Assembly: GCF_030546645.1 (NCBI RefSeq)
Contig: NZ_JAUOTO010000006.1
Location: forward strand, 682,001 to 746,000
Direction of reading: 5' to 3'
Source of the DNA: Flavitalea plasmicola
GTDB lineage: Bacteria > Bacteroidota > Bacteroidia > Chitinophagales > Chitinophagaceae
Length of the DNA: 64,000 nt
The notes under the pieces are model-generated. The model was not told the DNA's origin, ran no database searches, and saw only the letters and a program-made list of their open reading frames with translations. Positions 1 to 9,080 of the stretch are shown here, piece after piece; positions within the stretch are counted from its first letter, which is position 1, and every line of letters begins with the position of its first letter. The position numbers and the translations under genes are program-made.

Positions 1-729
1 AGACCGGTGGTAGCAGCAAAGAAGGTTGCCCCTCCCGCACCGGCTAAAAAGCCTGTGGTCGTCCCTGCTAAGAAGTCAACTGCATCCAATATTTCGAAAC
101 CCATTTCAAAACCACAGCCCGCTGCTCCTCCTCCGGTGGCCACCACTAAACCGGTCCCCAAAGAAGAGGTCAAAAAGGCTATAATCCCCCCTCCGCCCCC
201 TGTGTCGATCAAACCTGAAGTAAAAAAACCGGCTCCTCCACCCGCTAAACCAACCAAGGTGGTGATACCGGAAATTAAGACAAAAACGGTTCGTAAATAT
301 GAACCGGAATTCACAAAATCTGTTTTAGATACACCACAAGAAGATCAAACTGGACCCACTATGAGATACAGCGACGCAGAACTCGGAGAATTCAGAGAGC
401 TAATAAACCGTAAGCTGGACGCGGCTAAGAAAGAACTGGCCTACCTGCAGGGATTGATCACTCGCAAGGACGAAATGGGAGGAGACAACGATGACGCACG
501 TTACATGACCATGGAAGACGGAAGTATGAGCATGGAACGCGAGCAGCTGAGCCAGATGGCCAGCCGCCAGATCACATTTATCGACCATCTCGAAAAAGCC
601 ATCATGCGCATTGAAAATAAGACCTACGGTATTTGTCGCGTGACAGGCAAGCTCATCGATAAAGCAAGGTTGAGAGCCGTGCCCCATGCTACGCTCTCCA
701 TCGAAGCCAAGCAAATGATGAATAAGTAG
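1..729 (+). CDS. TraR/DksA-like protein with Pro/Lys/Ala-rich N-terminus (5' end cut by window)
   Basis: The reading frame is open from base 1 and the first possible start is a GTG at 7, so the true start may lie upstream. Residues 1-115 (counted from that GTG) are low-complexity Pro/Lys/Ala. Residues 120-205 form the helical coiled-coil region of the TraR/DksA family, and a C-terminal zinc-finger-like segment follows (YGICRVTGKLIDKARLRAVP). Family members bind RNA polymerase and alter promoter kinetics. Only Cys210 of the four zinc cysteines remains; Thr213 and the SIEA stretch at 231-234 occupy the other positions, so zinc binding is unlikely. I infer an RNA-polymerase-associated regulator; the function of the long basic N-terminus is unknown. 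Confidence 0.75.
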   Translation, partial: RPVVAAKKVAPPAPAKKPVVVPAKKSTASNISKPISKPQPAAPPPVATTKPVPKEEVKKAIIPPPPPVSIKPEVKKPAPPPAKPTKVVIPEIKTKTVRKYEPEFTKSVLDTPQEDQTGPTMRYSDAELGEFRELINRKLDAAKKELAYLQGLITRKDEMGGDNDDARYMTMEDGSMSMEREQLSQMASRQITFIDHLEKAIMRIENKTYGICRVTGKLIDKARLRAVPHATLSIEAKQMMNK

Positions 730-733
730 CCGA

Positions 734-754
734 TAGCCGGTTAACTCCCGGCTA
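734..754. terminator. Inverted repeat between convergent genes
   Basis: Perfect 7-bp stem TAGCCGG (734-740) and CCGGCTA (748-754) with a 7-nt loop. It follows the plus-strand stop and overlaps the stop codon of the minus-strand gene. No clear T-tract follows on either strand, so terminator function is only possible. Confidence 0.35.
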
Positions 755-1501
755 GCTCTCTTTCAATTCTGACCGCGCCTGCGCAATCCAGGCACGGCTG
801 TCCCTTCTCTCCCTCGAGCTGAGATGAGGGGCTTCGTCTACCATATCCATAAATACCTGCATTGCTTCCTGGCCCCTCCCCGCCCTTTTCAAAAAGAACC
901 CGTATTGCAGCCTTGCTTCGAAATAGGAGAATCGCGCTTTCATTTTCTTAAACTCCTGCTCCGCCAGCACTGGCTCACCCACCTTTTCCAACGCCATGGC
1001 ATATAATATATGCCCCCGGCTACGGGCAAACTGCGGTCGGTGATATACCTTCTTCGCCAGCGGCACGATACGGGCGTAATCCCCCTTGGCATTACACGCC
1101 GTGATCAGCTGCACAATGACATGCTCATTCTCCTCGAAAGCACCCGTAAGACTGGATTCATATAATTCAATGGCATCGTCCGTATACCCGGCAGCCAGAT
1201 AAGCGTCCGCCAGCATCACCCTGTTATTGAATGTATCCGTAAATTTTAAATTATTCTCCAGCCTCCTGATCCGGGCACTCTTGCTGACAAGAACACCTGA
1301 GATACCTTCCTGCCAATCCTTCCGATGATGAAGCGTAAAAACCTCCGTAAATAAATAGGCAATGCTACCGATGACGGGCACGAAGACGATCATCCAGATC
1401 CACTTGTTCTGCGTACCCCGCCTCAAACAATGGATAGCGCATATGGCCTGCAATCCGACAGTGATATAATAAAAATAACTATTTTGGAAAAACATGGGCA
1501 T
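752..1501 (-). CDS. Membrane-anchored tetratricopeptide-repeat protein
   Basis: A 249-residue protein. Residues 5-55 hold two hydrophobic segments; the second (WIWMIVFVPVIGSIAYLF) resembles the PLDc_N membrane domain found at the start of cardiolipin synthases. The remainder is helical with TPR-like repeats (for example NRVMLADAYLAAGYTDDAIELYESS). No catalytic domain follows the membrane part, so this is probably a membrane-tethered scaffold facing the cytoplasm. It is convergent with the TraR/DksA-like gene. A good Bacteroidetes promoter lies 20 nt upstream of the chosen ATG. Specific role unknown. Confidence 0.7.
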   Translation of the reverse strand: MPMFFQNSYFYYITVGLQAICAIHCLRRGTQNKWIWMIVFVPVIGSIAYLFTEVFTLHHRKDWQEGISGVLVSKSARIRRLENNLKFTDTFNNRVMLADAYLAAGYTDDAIELYESSLTGAFEENEHVIVQLITACNAKGDYARIVPLAKKVYHRPQFARSRGHILYAMALEKVGEPVLAEQEFKKMKARFSYFEARLQYGFFLKRAGRGQEAMQVFMDMVDEAPHLSSRERRDSRAWIAQARSELKES

Positions 1502-1521
1502 AAACGAAAGGGTTGGGCCCT

Positions 1522-1551
1522 CAAAAATAAAAATCCATTGGATTTCTACAA
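1522..1551 (-). promoter_or_regulatory. Bacteroidetes-type promoter of the TPR protein gene
   Basis: On the minus strand TTG (plus 1551-1549), then 19 nt, then TATTTTTG (plus 1529-1522). This fits the Bacteroidetes pattern TTG-N17-23-TAnnTTTG. The -7 box ends 20 nt before the start codon at 1501. Confidence 0.65.
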
Positions 1552-1676
1552 GAAAATTGCCTTTTACTTTAATGCCCCGTTTATCCCGAAAAGCCGCCGC
1601 GCGTGGATGTTAGTTGGTTCGTTCGCATAACTGGCAGCTCAAATAACTATTTTACAGGCATAAACCATCACTGCTA

Positions 1677-4223
1677 ATGTTCAGGATACTGCTGACCTTT
1701 CTGTTGCTCGTCACATGCTATTTCGTCCGGGCGCAATTGACCCCCGTCATTAAAGCCAATTACCAGGCAGCCGCCCGCTTCTCTCCCAGAAAGCTTGATA
1801 AGTTAGTCTTTTCCACCAGTGTGGACCCACATTGGCTAAAGAAAAGCGACCGCTTCTGGTATGTCTACGAGACTTCCGAAGGGAAAAAATGGTATATCAT
1901 AGACCCTGTAAGGGGAGAGAAGAAACAGCTTTTCGATAATGAAAAGCTGGCCGCCGCCATCACACGGATTGTCCACGACCCTTTCGATGCGCAGCACCTG
2001 GGGCTGGATAGCATGCGTTTCATAAAAGATGAGAATTGGATCCAGTTTGAAGTGAAAAGCACTTCGGATGCGGAGAAGACCGACTCCTCAGGCAAAAAGA
2101 CCGACAGTGTCAGGAAAAAGGAAAAGAAGGTTTTCTATTTCGAATACCACCTGCTGGATGGAACACTCAATGAACTCGTCGGCTATAAAAAGCCTAAACA
2201 TAAACCAAACTGGGCTTCCATCTCTCCCGACAGTAACACCATCGTCTTCGGCCGACGCTTCAACCTGTATTGGATGGACAAAGCCAATTATGAAAAAGCG
2301 CTCAGGAATGAGGACGACAGCACCATCGTAGAGCACGCTCTGACGACGGACGGTGTGGAATACTTCAGCTATCATGGCAGCGGCGTACTCGGCGGCGGCG
2401 GCGAGACCAATGTAGACAAGGAAAAGAACAAGGATAAACGAAAGCCGGCACAGGTCTTCTGGAGCCCTGACGCAAAATATTTTGCAATGACCCGTTCGGA
2501 CAGCCGCAAGGTAAAGGACCTGTGGGTCATCAACGCATTGGCCAACCCCCGGCCTACGTTGGAATCATATAAATATCAAATGCCTGGGGAAAAAGAAGCC
2601 CCGGTCGATCATGTGCTCCTTTTCGATATGACAGCAATGACACATCGCGAGCTGAATGCGGCGGGATTTAAGGACCAGGACGTTGCCTTGTGGGCAAAGC
2701 CTGTGCTGGCAAAAAATCGGGACGATGAATATCGCTCGAATATCTGGCTGGGCACGGACAGCAAATTCTATTTCTCCCGGACCAGCCGTGATCTGAAAAG
2801 AATAGATGTCTGCACGGCGGATGTAAAAGACACCGTTGCCCGGCCCCTGATCCGCGAAGGGCTTAACACCTACGTGGAAATCCACCGCCCGGGTCTCATT
2901 AACGAAGGTAAAGAATTGATCGAGTGGAGCGAGCGTGACGGCTGGGCCCATTTCTATCTCTACGACGCCAATGGCAAGCTGGAAAACCAGATCACCAGCG
3001 GTTCCTTCCATTGCGAGGACATCGTAGGCATCGATGAGAAAAAAAGGATACTCTATTTCTCGGCCAATGGTCGCGAAGCCGGCGAAGATCCTTATTACCT
3101 GCACCTCTACAAAGTGAACTTCGATGGATCTGGCTTTACTTTGCTGGACCCGGGTGAATTCGATCATGCAATCAACATGAATGACGATCAGCAATTTTTT
3201 GTCGATAATTATTCCAGGGTAAACACAGCGCCCAGATCTGCCCTATTCAATGCCCTTGGCAAAAAGATCATGGACCTGGAAGCGACAGATCTCAGCGCGC
3301 TGATGGCCGCCGGATATAAGTTCCCTCAGCCATTCAAGGTCAAGGCGGATGATGGTATTACGGATATCTATGGAGTCATGTACAAACCTTTCAACTTCGA
3401 CTCCACGAAGAAATATCCTATCATGGAATACGTATACCCTGGTCCGCAGACAGAGGCGGTGAATAAAGCGTTCAGTCGGAGCATGGACAGGACCGAGAGG
3501 TTGGCGCAGCTGGGCATGATCGTTATTACGCTTGGCAACAGGGGCGGTCATCCGTCCCGCAGCAAATGGTATCACAATTATGGCTATGGCAACCTGCGTG
3601 ATTATGGACTCGCCGATAAAAAGGCGGCGGTCGAGCAACTGGCAGACCGGTATCCTTTTATTGATGTCAACAGGGTAGGGATCCACGGTCACAGCGGCGG
3701 CGGTTTTATGAGTACGGCGGCCATGCTGGTGTATCCCGACTTTTTCAAGGTAGCCGTCTCTTCTTCCGGCAACCACGATAACGCCATCTACAACAGGTGG
3801 TGGAGCGAGAAGCACCATGGGGTGAAAGAAGTCATCAGTCCTAAAGGAGATACGACCTTTGTATACAACATCGAAAAGAACCCGGACCTGGCGAAAAATT
3901 TAAAAGGGCATTTGATGCTGTCCACGGGCGACATCGACAACAACGTCCATCCCGGTAATACCATCCGGGTAGCCAATGCCCTGATAAAGGCCAACAAGCG
4001 GTTTGACCTGGTATTGCTGCCGGGACAACGGCACGGTTATGCCGACATGACAGAATACTTTTTTTGGCGCATGGCCGACTACTTCTCCCATTGGCTTATC
4101 GGGGATGTGTCGGAAAGACCTGTGGATATGGAAGAAATAGATCGTGAACAGCCGCAGATTGGAGAGAAAGAAGGTAACAATAGAACGCCGGATGAAGACG
4201 AGGAAGAGGACGTTGATCAATAA
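1677..4223 (+). CDS. S9 family prolyl oligopeptidase / dipeptidyl-peptidase IV-like
   Basis: An 848-residue secreted serine peptidase. It begins with a signal peptide (MFRILLTFLLLVTCYFVRAQ). An eight-bladed-propeller-like DPP IV N-terminal region spans about residues 100-570, followed by an alpha/beta-hydrolase domain. The likely triad is Ser673 (GHSGGGF), Asp754 (GDIDNN) and His786 (QRHGYA). S9 enzymes cut after proline or alanine in peptides; location is probably periplasmic or outer-membrane-associated. A charged C-terminal tail rich in Asp/Glu (about the last 40 residues) is unusual. It runs convergently into the DJ-1-like gene, with a 7-bp overlap at the 3' ends. Confidence 0.93.
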   Translation: MFRILLTFLLLVTCYFVRAQLTPVIKANYQAAARFSPRKLDKLVFSTSVDPHWLKKSDRFWYVYETSEGKKWYIIDPVRGEKKQLFDNEKLAAAITRIVHDPFDAQHLGLDSMRFIKDENWIQFEVKSTSDAEKTDSSGKKTDSVRKKEKKVFYFEYHLLDGTLNELVGYKKPKHKPNWASISPDSNTIVFGRRFNLYWMDKANYEKALRNEDDSTIVEHALTTDGVEYFSYHGSGVLGGGGETNVDKEKNKDKRKPAQVFWSPDAKYFAMTRSDSRKVKDLWVINALANPRPTLESYKYQMPGEKEAPVDHVLLFDMTAMTHRELNAAGFKDQDVALWAKPVLAKNRDDEYRSNIWLGTDSKFYFSRTSRDLKRIDVCTADVKDTVARPLIREGLNTYVEIHRPGLINEGKELIEWSERDGWAHFYLYDANGKLENQITSGSFHCEDIVGIDEKKRILYFSANGREAGEDPYYLHLYKVNFDGSGFTLLDPGEFDHAINMNDDQQFFVDNYSRVNTAPRSALFNALGKKIMDLEATDLSALMAAGYKFPQPFKVKADDGITDIYGVMYKPFNFDSTKKYPIMEYVYPGPQTEAVNKAFSRSMDRTERLAQLGMIVITLGNRGGHPSRSKWYHNYGYGNLRDYGLADKKAAVEQLADRYPFIDVNRVGIHGHSGGGFMSTAAMLVYPDFFKVAVSSSGNHDNAIYNRWWSEKHHGVKEVISPKGDTTFVYNIEKNPDLAKNLKGHLMLSTGDIDNNVHPGNTIRVANALIKANKRFDLVLLPGQRHGYADMTEYFFWRMADYFSHWLIGDVSERPVDMEEIDREQPQIGEKEGNNRTPDEDEEEDVDQ

Positions 4224-4930
4224 GGTTGGGCGACCGGCCTGTCCCTTGCCGCCTCTTTCAGGGCAAAAAGCATTTTCTTGGCCACTTCTCCGGAAGATGC
4301 CGGGTTCTGACCGGTAACAATATTTCTGTTGACGACAGTGTGGCAAATATAATTCGGAGCCTTACTGTAATAAGCCTTGCCCGCAATCATTTTTGATTCC
4401 AGGGAAGAGGATAGCATCCCGGTCAGCCCGGCTAATTGCTCTTCGGTGTCGCTGGGCCCGGTAAGGTCCTTGCCTTTAACGAAGGGCTCTCCATCGCCCG
4501 TTTTCATCGAGATAAGAACGGTTACCGCATAAGACAAAAGGCCAATAACCTTACTTTGCCTGTCGAAATCTTCCAATAGCTGCACCAGCAGATCGTCGCC
4601 CGGAAGATCCCATATTGCGCCAAGACCGCCAGCCAGGAATACCATGTCGTAGCCGAATGCGCTCAATGTACCTAAAGGAATGGAATGCGCCATCCAGGAA
4701 GTCACCTCCAGGTCCTTTTGAAAACGCCGTATGGTAGATGTTGAAGCAATGATCGACTCACTTTTTGGATCTATGGGTATGGGACCGCCAAGGGGGGATG
4801 CCAGTGTAATGTCGGCGCCAGCGTCTTTGAATATATAGTAAGGGACAGCCAGCTCTTCCAGCCATACGCCTGTCTTGCGGCCGGTGTCACCAAACTGCTC
4901 GTGCGAGGTGGTTATAATCAATATTTTCAC
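4217..4930 (-). CDS. DJ-1/PfpI family protein lacking the nucleophilic cysteine
   Basis: A 237-residue protein with the class-I glutamine amidotransferase-like fold of the Hsp31/PfpI/DJ-1 superfamily: MKILIITTSHEQF start, LASPLGG, and FLAGGLGAIWDLP. In active members (chaperone, glyoxalase or deglycase-type activities) the nucleophile elbow reads A-V-C-H-G. Here the equivalent stretch is LLSYAV, so the Cys is Ser133 and the His is Tyr134; the upstream GGH is GGL. The Glu of the usual catalytic set is probably retained in WLEE (residues 23-26). I infer an inactive or repurposed member, perhaps ligand-binding. It appears monocistronic. Confidence 0.82.
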   Translation of the reverse strand: MKILIITTSHEQFGDTGRKTGVWLEELAVPYYIFKDAGADITLASPLGGPIPIDPKSESIIASTSTIRRFQKDLEVTSWMAHSIPLGTLSAFGYDMVFLAGGLGAIWDLPGDDLLVQLLEDFDRQSKVIGLLSYAVTVLISMKTGDGEPFVKGKDLTGPSDTEEQLAGLTGMLSSSLESKMIAGKAYYSKAPNYICHTVVNRNIVTGQNPASSGEVAKKMLFALKEAARDRPVAQPY

Positions 4931-5030
4931 AGAACTCTTTTTAATCGACGGTTATGCGGCCCTTTGTTATAAGAGAGGAGGCCGCGTTTACAGTAATGTA
5001 CGCTTATTAATCCGGATAGGGGGATTTATT

Positions 5031-5981
5031 TCAGGAAGTGAGGCGGAAAAACTTCTTCATCGCCTTAGGATAATCTGCCAGCGCCACTTCCGGCTCCGCA
5101 ATCTCAGGATGCCAAAGCTTCTCCCATTCAAAGCTGTAAAAGCCGGGGTAACCATCCTTGTACAGCAGCCCGATGGCTTCGAAGATCGGGGATTCACCCT
5201 GCCCCAGGAGCAGGTACTGTTCTTTTCCATCCACCATTTTGCGATTTTCCATATGTCCCCCGATGGTCTTTCCATCTTTAATATGCGTGTGACGGATATA
5301 TTTTTTCAGCTTTGGATACACTTCCGCCGGCGGCTCCTTTGTGATGGACCACATATTGAAGATATCCCAGATCAATCCTGTATTGGGACCGGAGGCCCCC
5401 TGCATGATCTGTTCCAGTACCGCCGTCTCCACCAGGTCGCCATGCGTCTCCATTAACACGGTGACCCCGCTGTTGCGGGCATGTTCGCCCAGTTCCAGCA
5501 AGCCCTTGGTGATGAGCCCGATGGTGGCGTTCTGATCCTGTTCTTTCGGCAGGCGATTGGGGAACACCCGGATATAGGGACAACGCAACTGATGGGCCAG
5601 GTCAATAAAGCGGCGTCCCTCGTCCAGATTGCGCTGCCGGGCCGCGGCATCGGCAAGATGTAATTCTGCCGAGGAACCCAGATTCACGAACTTCAGCTGA
5701 TGGTCCTCCATTTGCCGTAGCGTGGCGGCAATATTTTCGGCATTGCTGAATTCAGGGCATTTGACCAGATCCATCTCTCTCAGGATCCCTCGTACCTCTA
5801 CGCCGGAATAGCCGTTCTTCGTGGCAAAGTCCATGATGGCAGGAAAGGTCCAGTCCGGACACCCGAGGGTGGAAAAGGAGAGGAGAGGCTGCTTTCTGAA
5901 CGACAGAGTAGATAGACCGGAAAGGCCCAGCAATCCGGCGCCGGCCTTCAGAAAATCCCTACGGGAAGAAGATATATTCAT
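5031..5981 (-). CDS. Tat-exported sugar phosphate isomerase/epimerase-like TIM barrel
   Basis: A 316-residue protein starting with a twin-arginine signal (SRRDFLK at residues 6-12, then a hydrophobic stretch). The rest is an AP-endonuclease-2 / xylose-isomerase-like TIM barrel: SFSTLGCPDWTF near the start, METHGDL, IWDIFNMW, HTHIKDG, and FEWEKLWHPE near the C-terminus, with conserved Glu/His/Asp metal ligands. Related secreted proteins act on sugars or cyclitols in the periplasm; the substrate is unknown. The gene is 7 bp downstream of the ABC exporter gene on the same strand, so the two are probably co-transcribed. Confidence 0.85.
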   Translation of the reverse strand: MNISSSRRDFLKAGAGLLGLSGLSTLSFRKQPLLSFSTLGCPDWTFPAIMDFATKNGYSGVEVRGILREMDLVKCPEFSNAENIAATLRQMEDHQLKFVNLGSSAELHLADAAARQRNLDEGRRFIDLAHQLRCPYIRVFPNRLPKEQDQNATIGLITKGLLELGEHARNSGVTVLMETHGDLVETAVLEQIMQGASGPNTGLIWDIFNMWSITKEPPAEVYPKLKKYIRHTHIKDGKTIGGHMENRKMVDGKEQYLLLGQGESPIFEAIGLLYKDGYPGFYSFEWEKLWHPEIAEPEVALADYPKAMKKFFRLTS

Positions 5982-5988
5982 CAGATGA

Positions 5989-7818
5989 TTATTTCACTTC
6001 CTGCATATCCAGCAGCCGCTTATAGATCCCCTGATGCTGAACAAGCGCATCATGAGTCCCTCTTTCCACAATGGCGCCCTTTTGCAGCACGATGATCTCG
6101 TCCGCATGACGGACGGTGCTGAGCCGGTGGGCGATGACGATGCTCGTGCGGTGCTGCATCATATTGTTGATGGCTTCCTGTACCAGCTGCTCACTTTCCG
6201 TGTCCAGCGAAGAAGTCGCTTCATCCAGTATCAGGATCGCCGGATTTTTAAACACTGCCCGGGCGATGGTCAAACGTTGGCGCTGACCGCCGCTGAGCTT
6301 CATTCCTTTATCGCCGATGGTGGTGTGATAGCCTTGCTCCAGCTGTGCCACGAATTCATGGGCATTGGCGACCTTTGCAGCTGCAATAACATCCTCCATT
6401 TTTGCGTCGGGCATGCCGAAAGCAATATTGTTAAAGACACTGTCATTGAAAAGGATCGGCTCCTGTGATACAATTCCGATCAGCTCGCGTAAGGAATGCG
6501 TCTTCAGGTTGCGGATGTCCTGTCCGTCGATGAAGATGCCCCCTCCCGTGACGTCGTAAAACCGGGGTAACAGGTCGGCCAGCGTGGATTTGCCCGCCCC
6601 GCTGCTGCCCACCAGCGCGATGATCTTGCCTTTTTCGATGGTCAGGTTCACTTCTTTCAGGACCTCCGCCTGTTCATAGCGGAAAGAGACATTCCTGTAT
6701 TCAATAGCCGAATGGAAGCCGGTGACGGTCTTTGCGTCCGGGCTGTCGACAATGGTATTGGCAACATCGACGACACTAAGCACCCGCTCGCCGGCAGCCA
6801 GCCCTCGCTGGAGGTAAGTAATGGCCCCCGCAATGTTCTTAGCCGGTGTGATGATCTGGAAATACAGGGCAATATAAGCGATGAATGAGCTGGCCGTAAA
6901 GCTGCTGTCGCCAGACAGGATCAGCCTGCCCCCATAGATGATAATGGTGACGATGACGGCCACTCCCAGGAATTCCGCAAGAGGAGAGGAAAGCTCCCGT
7001 TGGTTGAGCACTCCTTTCGTGGAGCGGGCGAAATCGGCATTTTCTCTGTCAAACTTCTTCTCCATGAACTGCTCGGCATTAAATGCCTTGATGATCCGGA
7101 TCCCCGACAAGGTCTCTTCCGTGGTGTTGAGGATCTTTCCCAGGATGGCCTGGCTGCGGCCCCCGCCTTTCTTCAGCTTGCGGGAGATCAGGGAGATGAT
7201 AGTGCCCGAGATGGGAAAGAAGATCAGCGTAAACAGCGTGAGCTGGGGAGACAGGTAGAACAGCACGACAAAGGTGCCGATAATGACCAGCGGGTCACGG
7301 AAAATCGTCTGGATGCTGCTGACCACGGAATTCTCTATTTCCACCACGTCATTGCTCATGATGGAGATCAGATCTCCCTTCCGCTGGTGGATATAGAACC
7401 CAAGGGACTGCCGGGCATATTGTTCGTAAAGGATGTGCCGCAGCTTTTTTACCATGTTGACGCGCATACGGGTCAATACCTTCGTGGCCAGAAAGCCGAA
7501 AACATTCTTCAGCAATACGCAGGCCAGGGTGACAAGGCTGACAAAGACCAGGACTTTTTCTTTGCCGGACGGGCCGGCACTGTAATAATTTACATAATAG
7601 TAAAAAGCATCCTTGAACCAGGTGGCTGAGAAAGAAAAGGAGGGCAGCTGTTCGACCACATGCTTGTTCCCGGTGTTGAAAAGAATGTCGAATAAAGGTG
7701 CCAGCAAGGTAAAATTCACCAGGCCAAAGACGATAAAAAGGAATATATAGATGATATACTCAGGGATGTAGTGATGGTAGGGCCTTGAAAAACCGAGCAG
7801 GCGGAAGAAAATTTTCAT
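5989..7818 (-). CDS. MsbA-like ABC exporter (permease fused to ATPase)
   Basis: A 609-residue half-transporter. Six membrane segments lie in about the first 330 residues (ABC transporter type-1 domain), followed by a nucleotide-binding domain with Walker A GSSGAGKST near residue 407, signature LSGGQRQR near 509 and Walker B ILILDEATSSLD near 530. The family moves lipids, lipid A core or drugs out of the inner membrane as homodimers. The substrate cannot be read from the sequence; the divergent glycosyltransferase fits a cell-envelope role but does not prove it. The isomerase-like gene follows after 7 bp. Confidence 0.93.
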   Translation of the reverse strand: MKIFFRLLGFSRPYHHYIPEYIIYIFLFIVFGLVNFTLLAPLFDILFNTGNKHVVEQLPSFSFSATWFKDAFYYYVNYYSAGPSGKEKVLVFVSLVTLACVLLKNVFGFLATKVLTRMRVNMVKKLRHILYEQYARQSLGFYIHQRKGDLISIMSNDVVEIENSVVSSIQTIFRDPLVIIGTFVVLFYLSPQLTLFTLIFFPISGTIISLISRKLKKGGGRSQAILGKILNTTEETLSGIRIIKAFNAEQFMEKKFDRENADFARSTKGVLNQRELSSPLAEFLGVAVIVTIIIYGGRLILSGDSSFTASSFIAYIALYFQIITPAKNIAGAITYLQRGLAAGERVLSVVDVANTIVDSPDAKTVTGFHSAIEYRNVSFRYEQAEVLKEVNLTIEKGKIIALVGSSGAGKSTLADLLPRFYDVTGGGIFIDGQDIRNLKTHSLRELIGIVSQEPILFNDSVFNNIAFGMPDAKMEDVIAAAKVANAHEFVAQLEQGYHTTIGDKGMKLSGGQRQRLTIARAVFKNPAILILDEATSSLDTESEQLVQEAINNMMQHRTSIVIAHRLSTVRHADEIIVLQKGAIVERGTHDALVQHQGIYKRLLDMQEVK

Positions 7819-7845
7819 GTACTTTTACAATTCACTTAAAGGGAG

Positions 7846-7853
7846 CAAAGTTA
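7846..7853 (-). promoter_or_regulatory. -7 box of the ABC exporter gene
   Basis: Minus-strand TAACTTTG is an exact match to TAnnTTTG and lies 27 nt before the ATG at 7818. No TTG is seen at the expected -33 position. Confidence 0.5.
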
Positions 7854-7866
7854 AGGTAATTTCAGT

Positions 7867-8697
7867 ATGATAAGTATTATCACAGCAGTGCACAATGGTC
7901 TTGCTTTCAATAAGATATATCTCGAATACATCCGAAAGTATACCCATCATCCCTATGAGGTCATCATTATTGACAACGCTTCCACGGATGGCAGCCGTGA
8001 GTTTTTCAAGGCCAATGGCTGCAAAGTCATTGAAAACAGCCTGAACTATTCGTATCCTTATACGCAGAACCAGGGTATCCGGGAAGCCGCAGGCGAGTAC
8101 CTTTTTTTTCTGAACAATGACATTGTGGTCTCCCCTGCCTGGGACAAGCATCTTATAGAAATTGCCCGGAGCCAGGATGTGGACATCATCTCTGCCGCAG
8201 GTATTGAGAACATGGGGAATTCCCTGGAGACGAAGGCATTCTCCCGGAAGTGGAAGAAGATCAAGAACCCCCTGATGTTCCTATTCGGTTTTGGGGAACG
8301 AAATCTCCGCCTGATGCATCGCCTGATGTATGGTGACTGGGAGAAGTTCTGTGCTAAGAGACGAGAACACCTTGGCAACGTGACGATCGAAGGCATCGTT
8401 GGCAACAATGTGATGATGACCCGTCGGGCGCTATCCATTATGGGAGATTGGGACGAACGTATCCAGGGCGCTGACTGGGATCTCTTCATACGGACGAAAA
8501 AGCGATCGGTGGAAGCAGGCGATATCAAGCCCTGCCATATAGCCCGGGGTGTGTTTATTCATCACTATATCCGGATGACCGCGAAATATGCCGTGAAACC
8601 AACGCCATTTGCAGATCGCGATAAGATGATCGAAGTGAGAACAAAATGGACGGCTGAAGAGATCGAACAATTTCATCCGGATGCGGCCATACAATAA
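7867..8697 (+). CDS. Family 2 glycosyltransferase
   Basis: A 276-residue GT-A-fold enzyme. The N-terminus ISIITAVHNGLAFNKIYL and VIIDNASTDGSREFF are the usual nucleotide-sugar binding motifs, and FFLNNDIVV carries the acidic metal-binding motif (NND in place of DXD). GAENM-type signals are absent but DWDLFIR near residue 204 fits the catalytic-acid region. It would transfer a sugar from an NDP-sugar to an envelope acceptor in the cytoplasm or at the inner membrane; the acceptor is unknown. Divergent from the MsbA-like gene and 11 bp upstream of rbfA, so it probably heads the GT2-rbfA-permease unit. Confidence 0.9.
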   Translation: MISIITAVHNGLAFNKIYLEYIRKYTHHPYEVIIIDNASTDGSREFFKANGCKVIENSLNYSYPYTQNQGIREAAGEYLFFLNNDIVVSPAWDKHLIEIARSQDVDIISAAGIENMGNSLETKAFSRKWKKIKNPLMFLFGFGERNLRLMHRLMYGDWEKFCAKRREHLGNVTIEGIVGNNVMMTRRALSIMGDWDERIQGADWDLFIRTKKRSVEAGDIKPCHIARGVFIHHYIRMTAKYAVKPTPFADRDKMIEVRTKWTAEEIEQFHPDAAIQ

Positions 8698-8708
8698 AGA
8701 AAAATCTT

Positions 8709-9080
8709 ATGCAAGAAGGAAAAAGACAGAAACAAGTGGGTGCCCTGCTGCTGCAGGAGATGAGCGATATTTTCCAGCGGCTGGGCCTGGGCATGATCGA
8801 TGGCGGTCTGATCTCGCTGACGGCGGTAAAAGTGACGCCCGACCTGCTGGAGGCCCGGGTTTATCTCAGCCTTTTCAAAGTGAAGGACGTACCTGCCGCC
8901 ATGAAAAAGATAGAGGATAGAAGCTGGGAGATCAAAAAAGAGCTGGCTGCCAGGGTAAAGCACCAGCTACGTCGTATTCCGGTGATCTCCTATTTCCAGG
9001 ACGATACATTGGAGCATGCAGATAGAATGGAAGAGTTGTTCCGGCGGCTGAACTCGGAGAACCCAAAAAATGATGCATGA
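8709..9080 (+). CDS. rbfA: Ribosome-binding factor A
   Basis: A 123-residue KH-fold protein with the typical start (GKRQKQVGALLLQEMSDIF), the central LEARVYLSLF strand and a C-terminal RRIPVISYFQDDTLEHADRMEELF. RbfA binds the 30S subunit and helps mature the 16S rRNA 5' end, especially in the cold. Length is normal. Its stop overlaps the start of the next gene (ATGA), so it is translationally coupled to the permease gene, an arrangement common in Bacteroidetes. Confidence 0.95.
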   Translation: MQEGKRQKQVGALLLQEMSDIFQRLGLGMIDGGLISLTAVKVTPDLLEARVYLSLFKVKDVPAAMKKIEDRSWEIKKELAARVKHQLRRIPVISYFQDDTLEHADRMEELFRRLNSENPKNDA

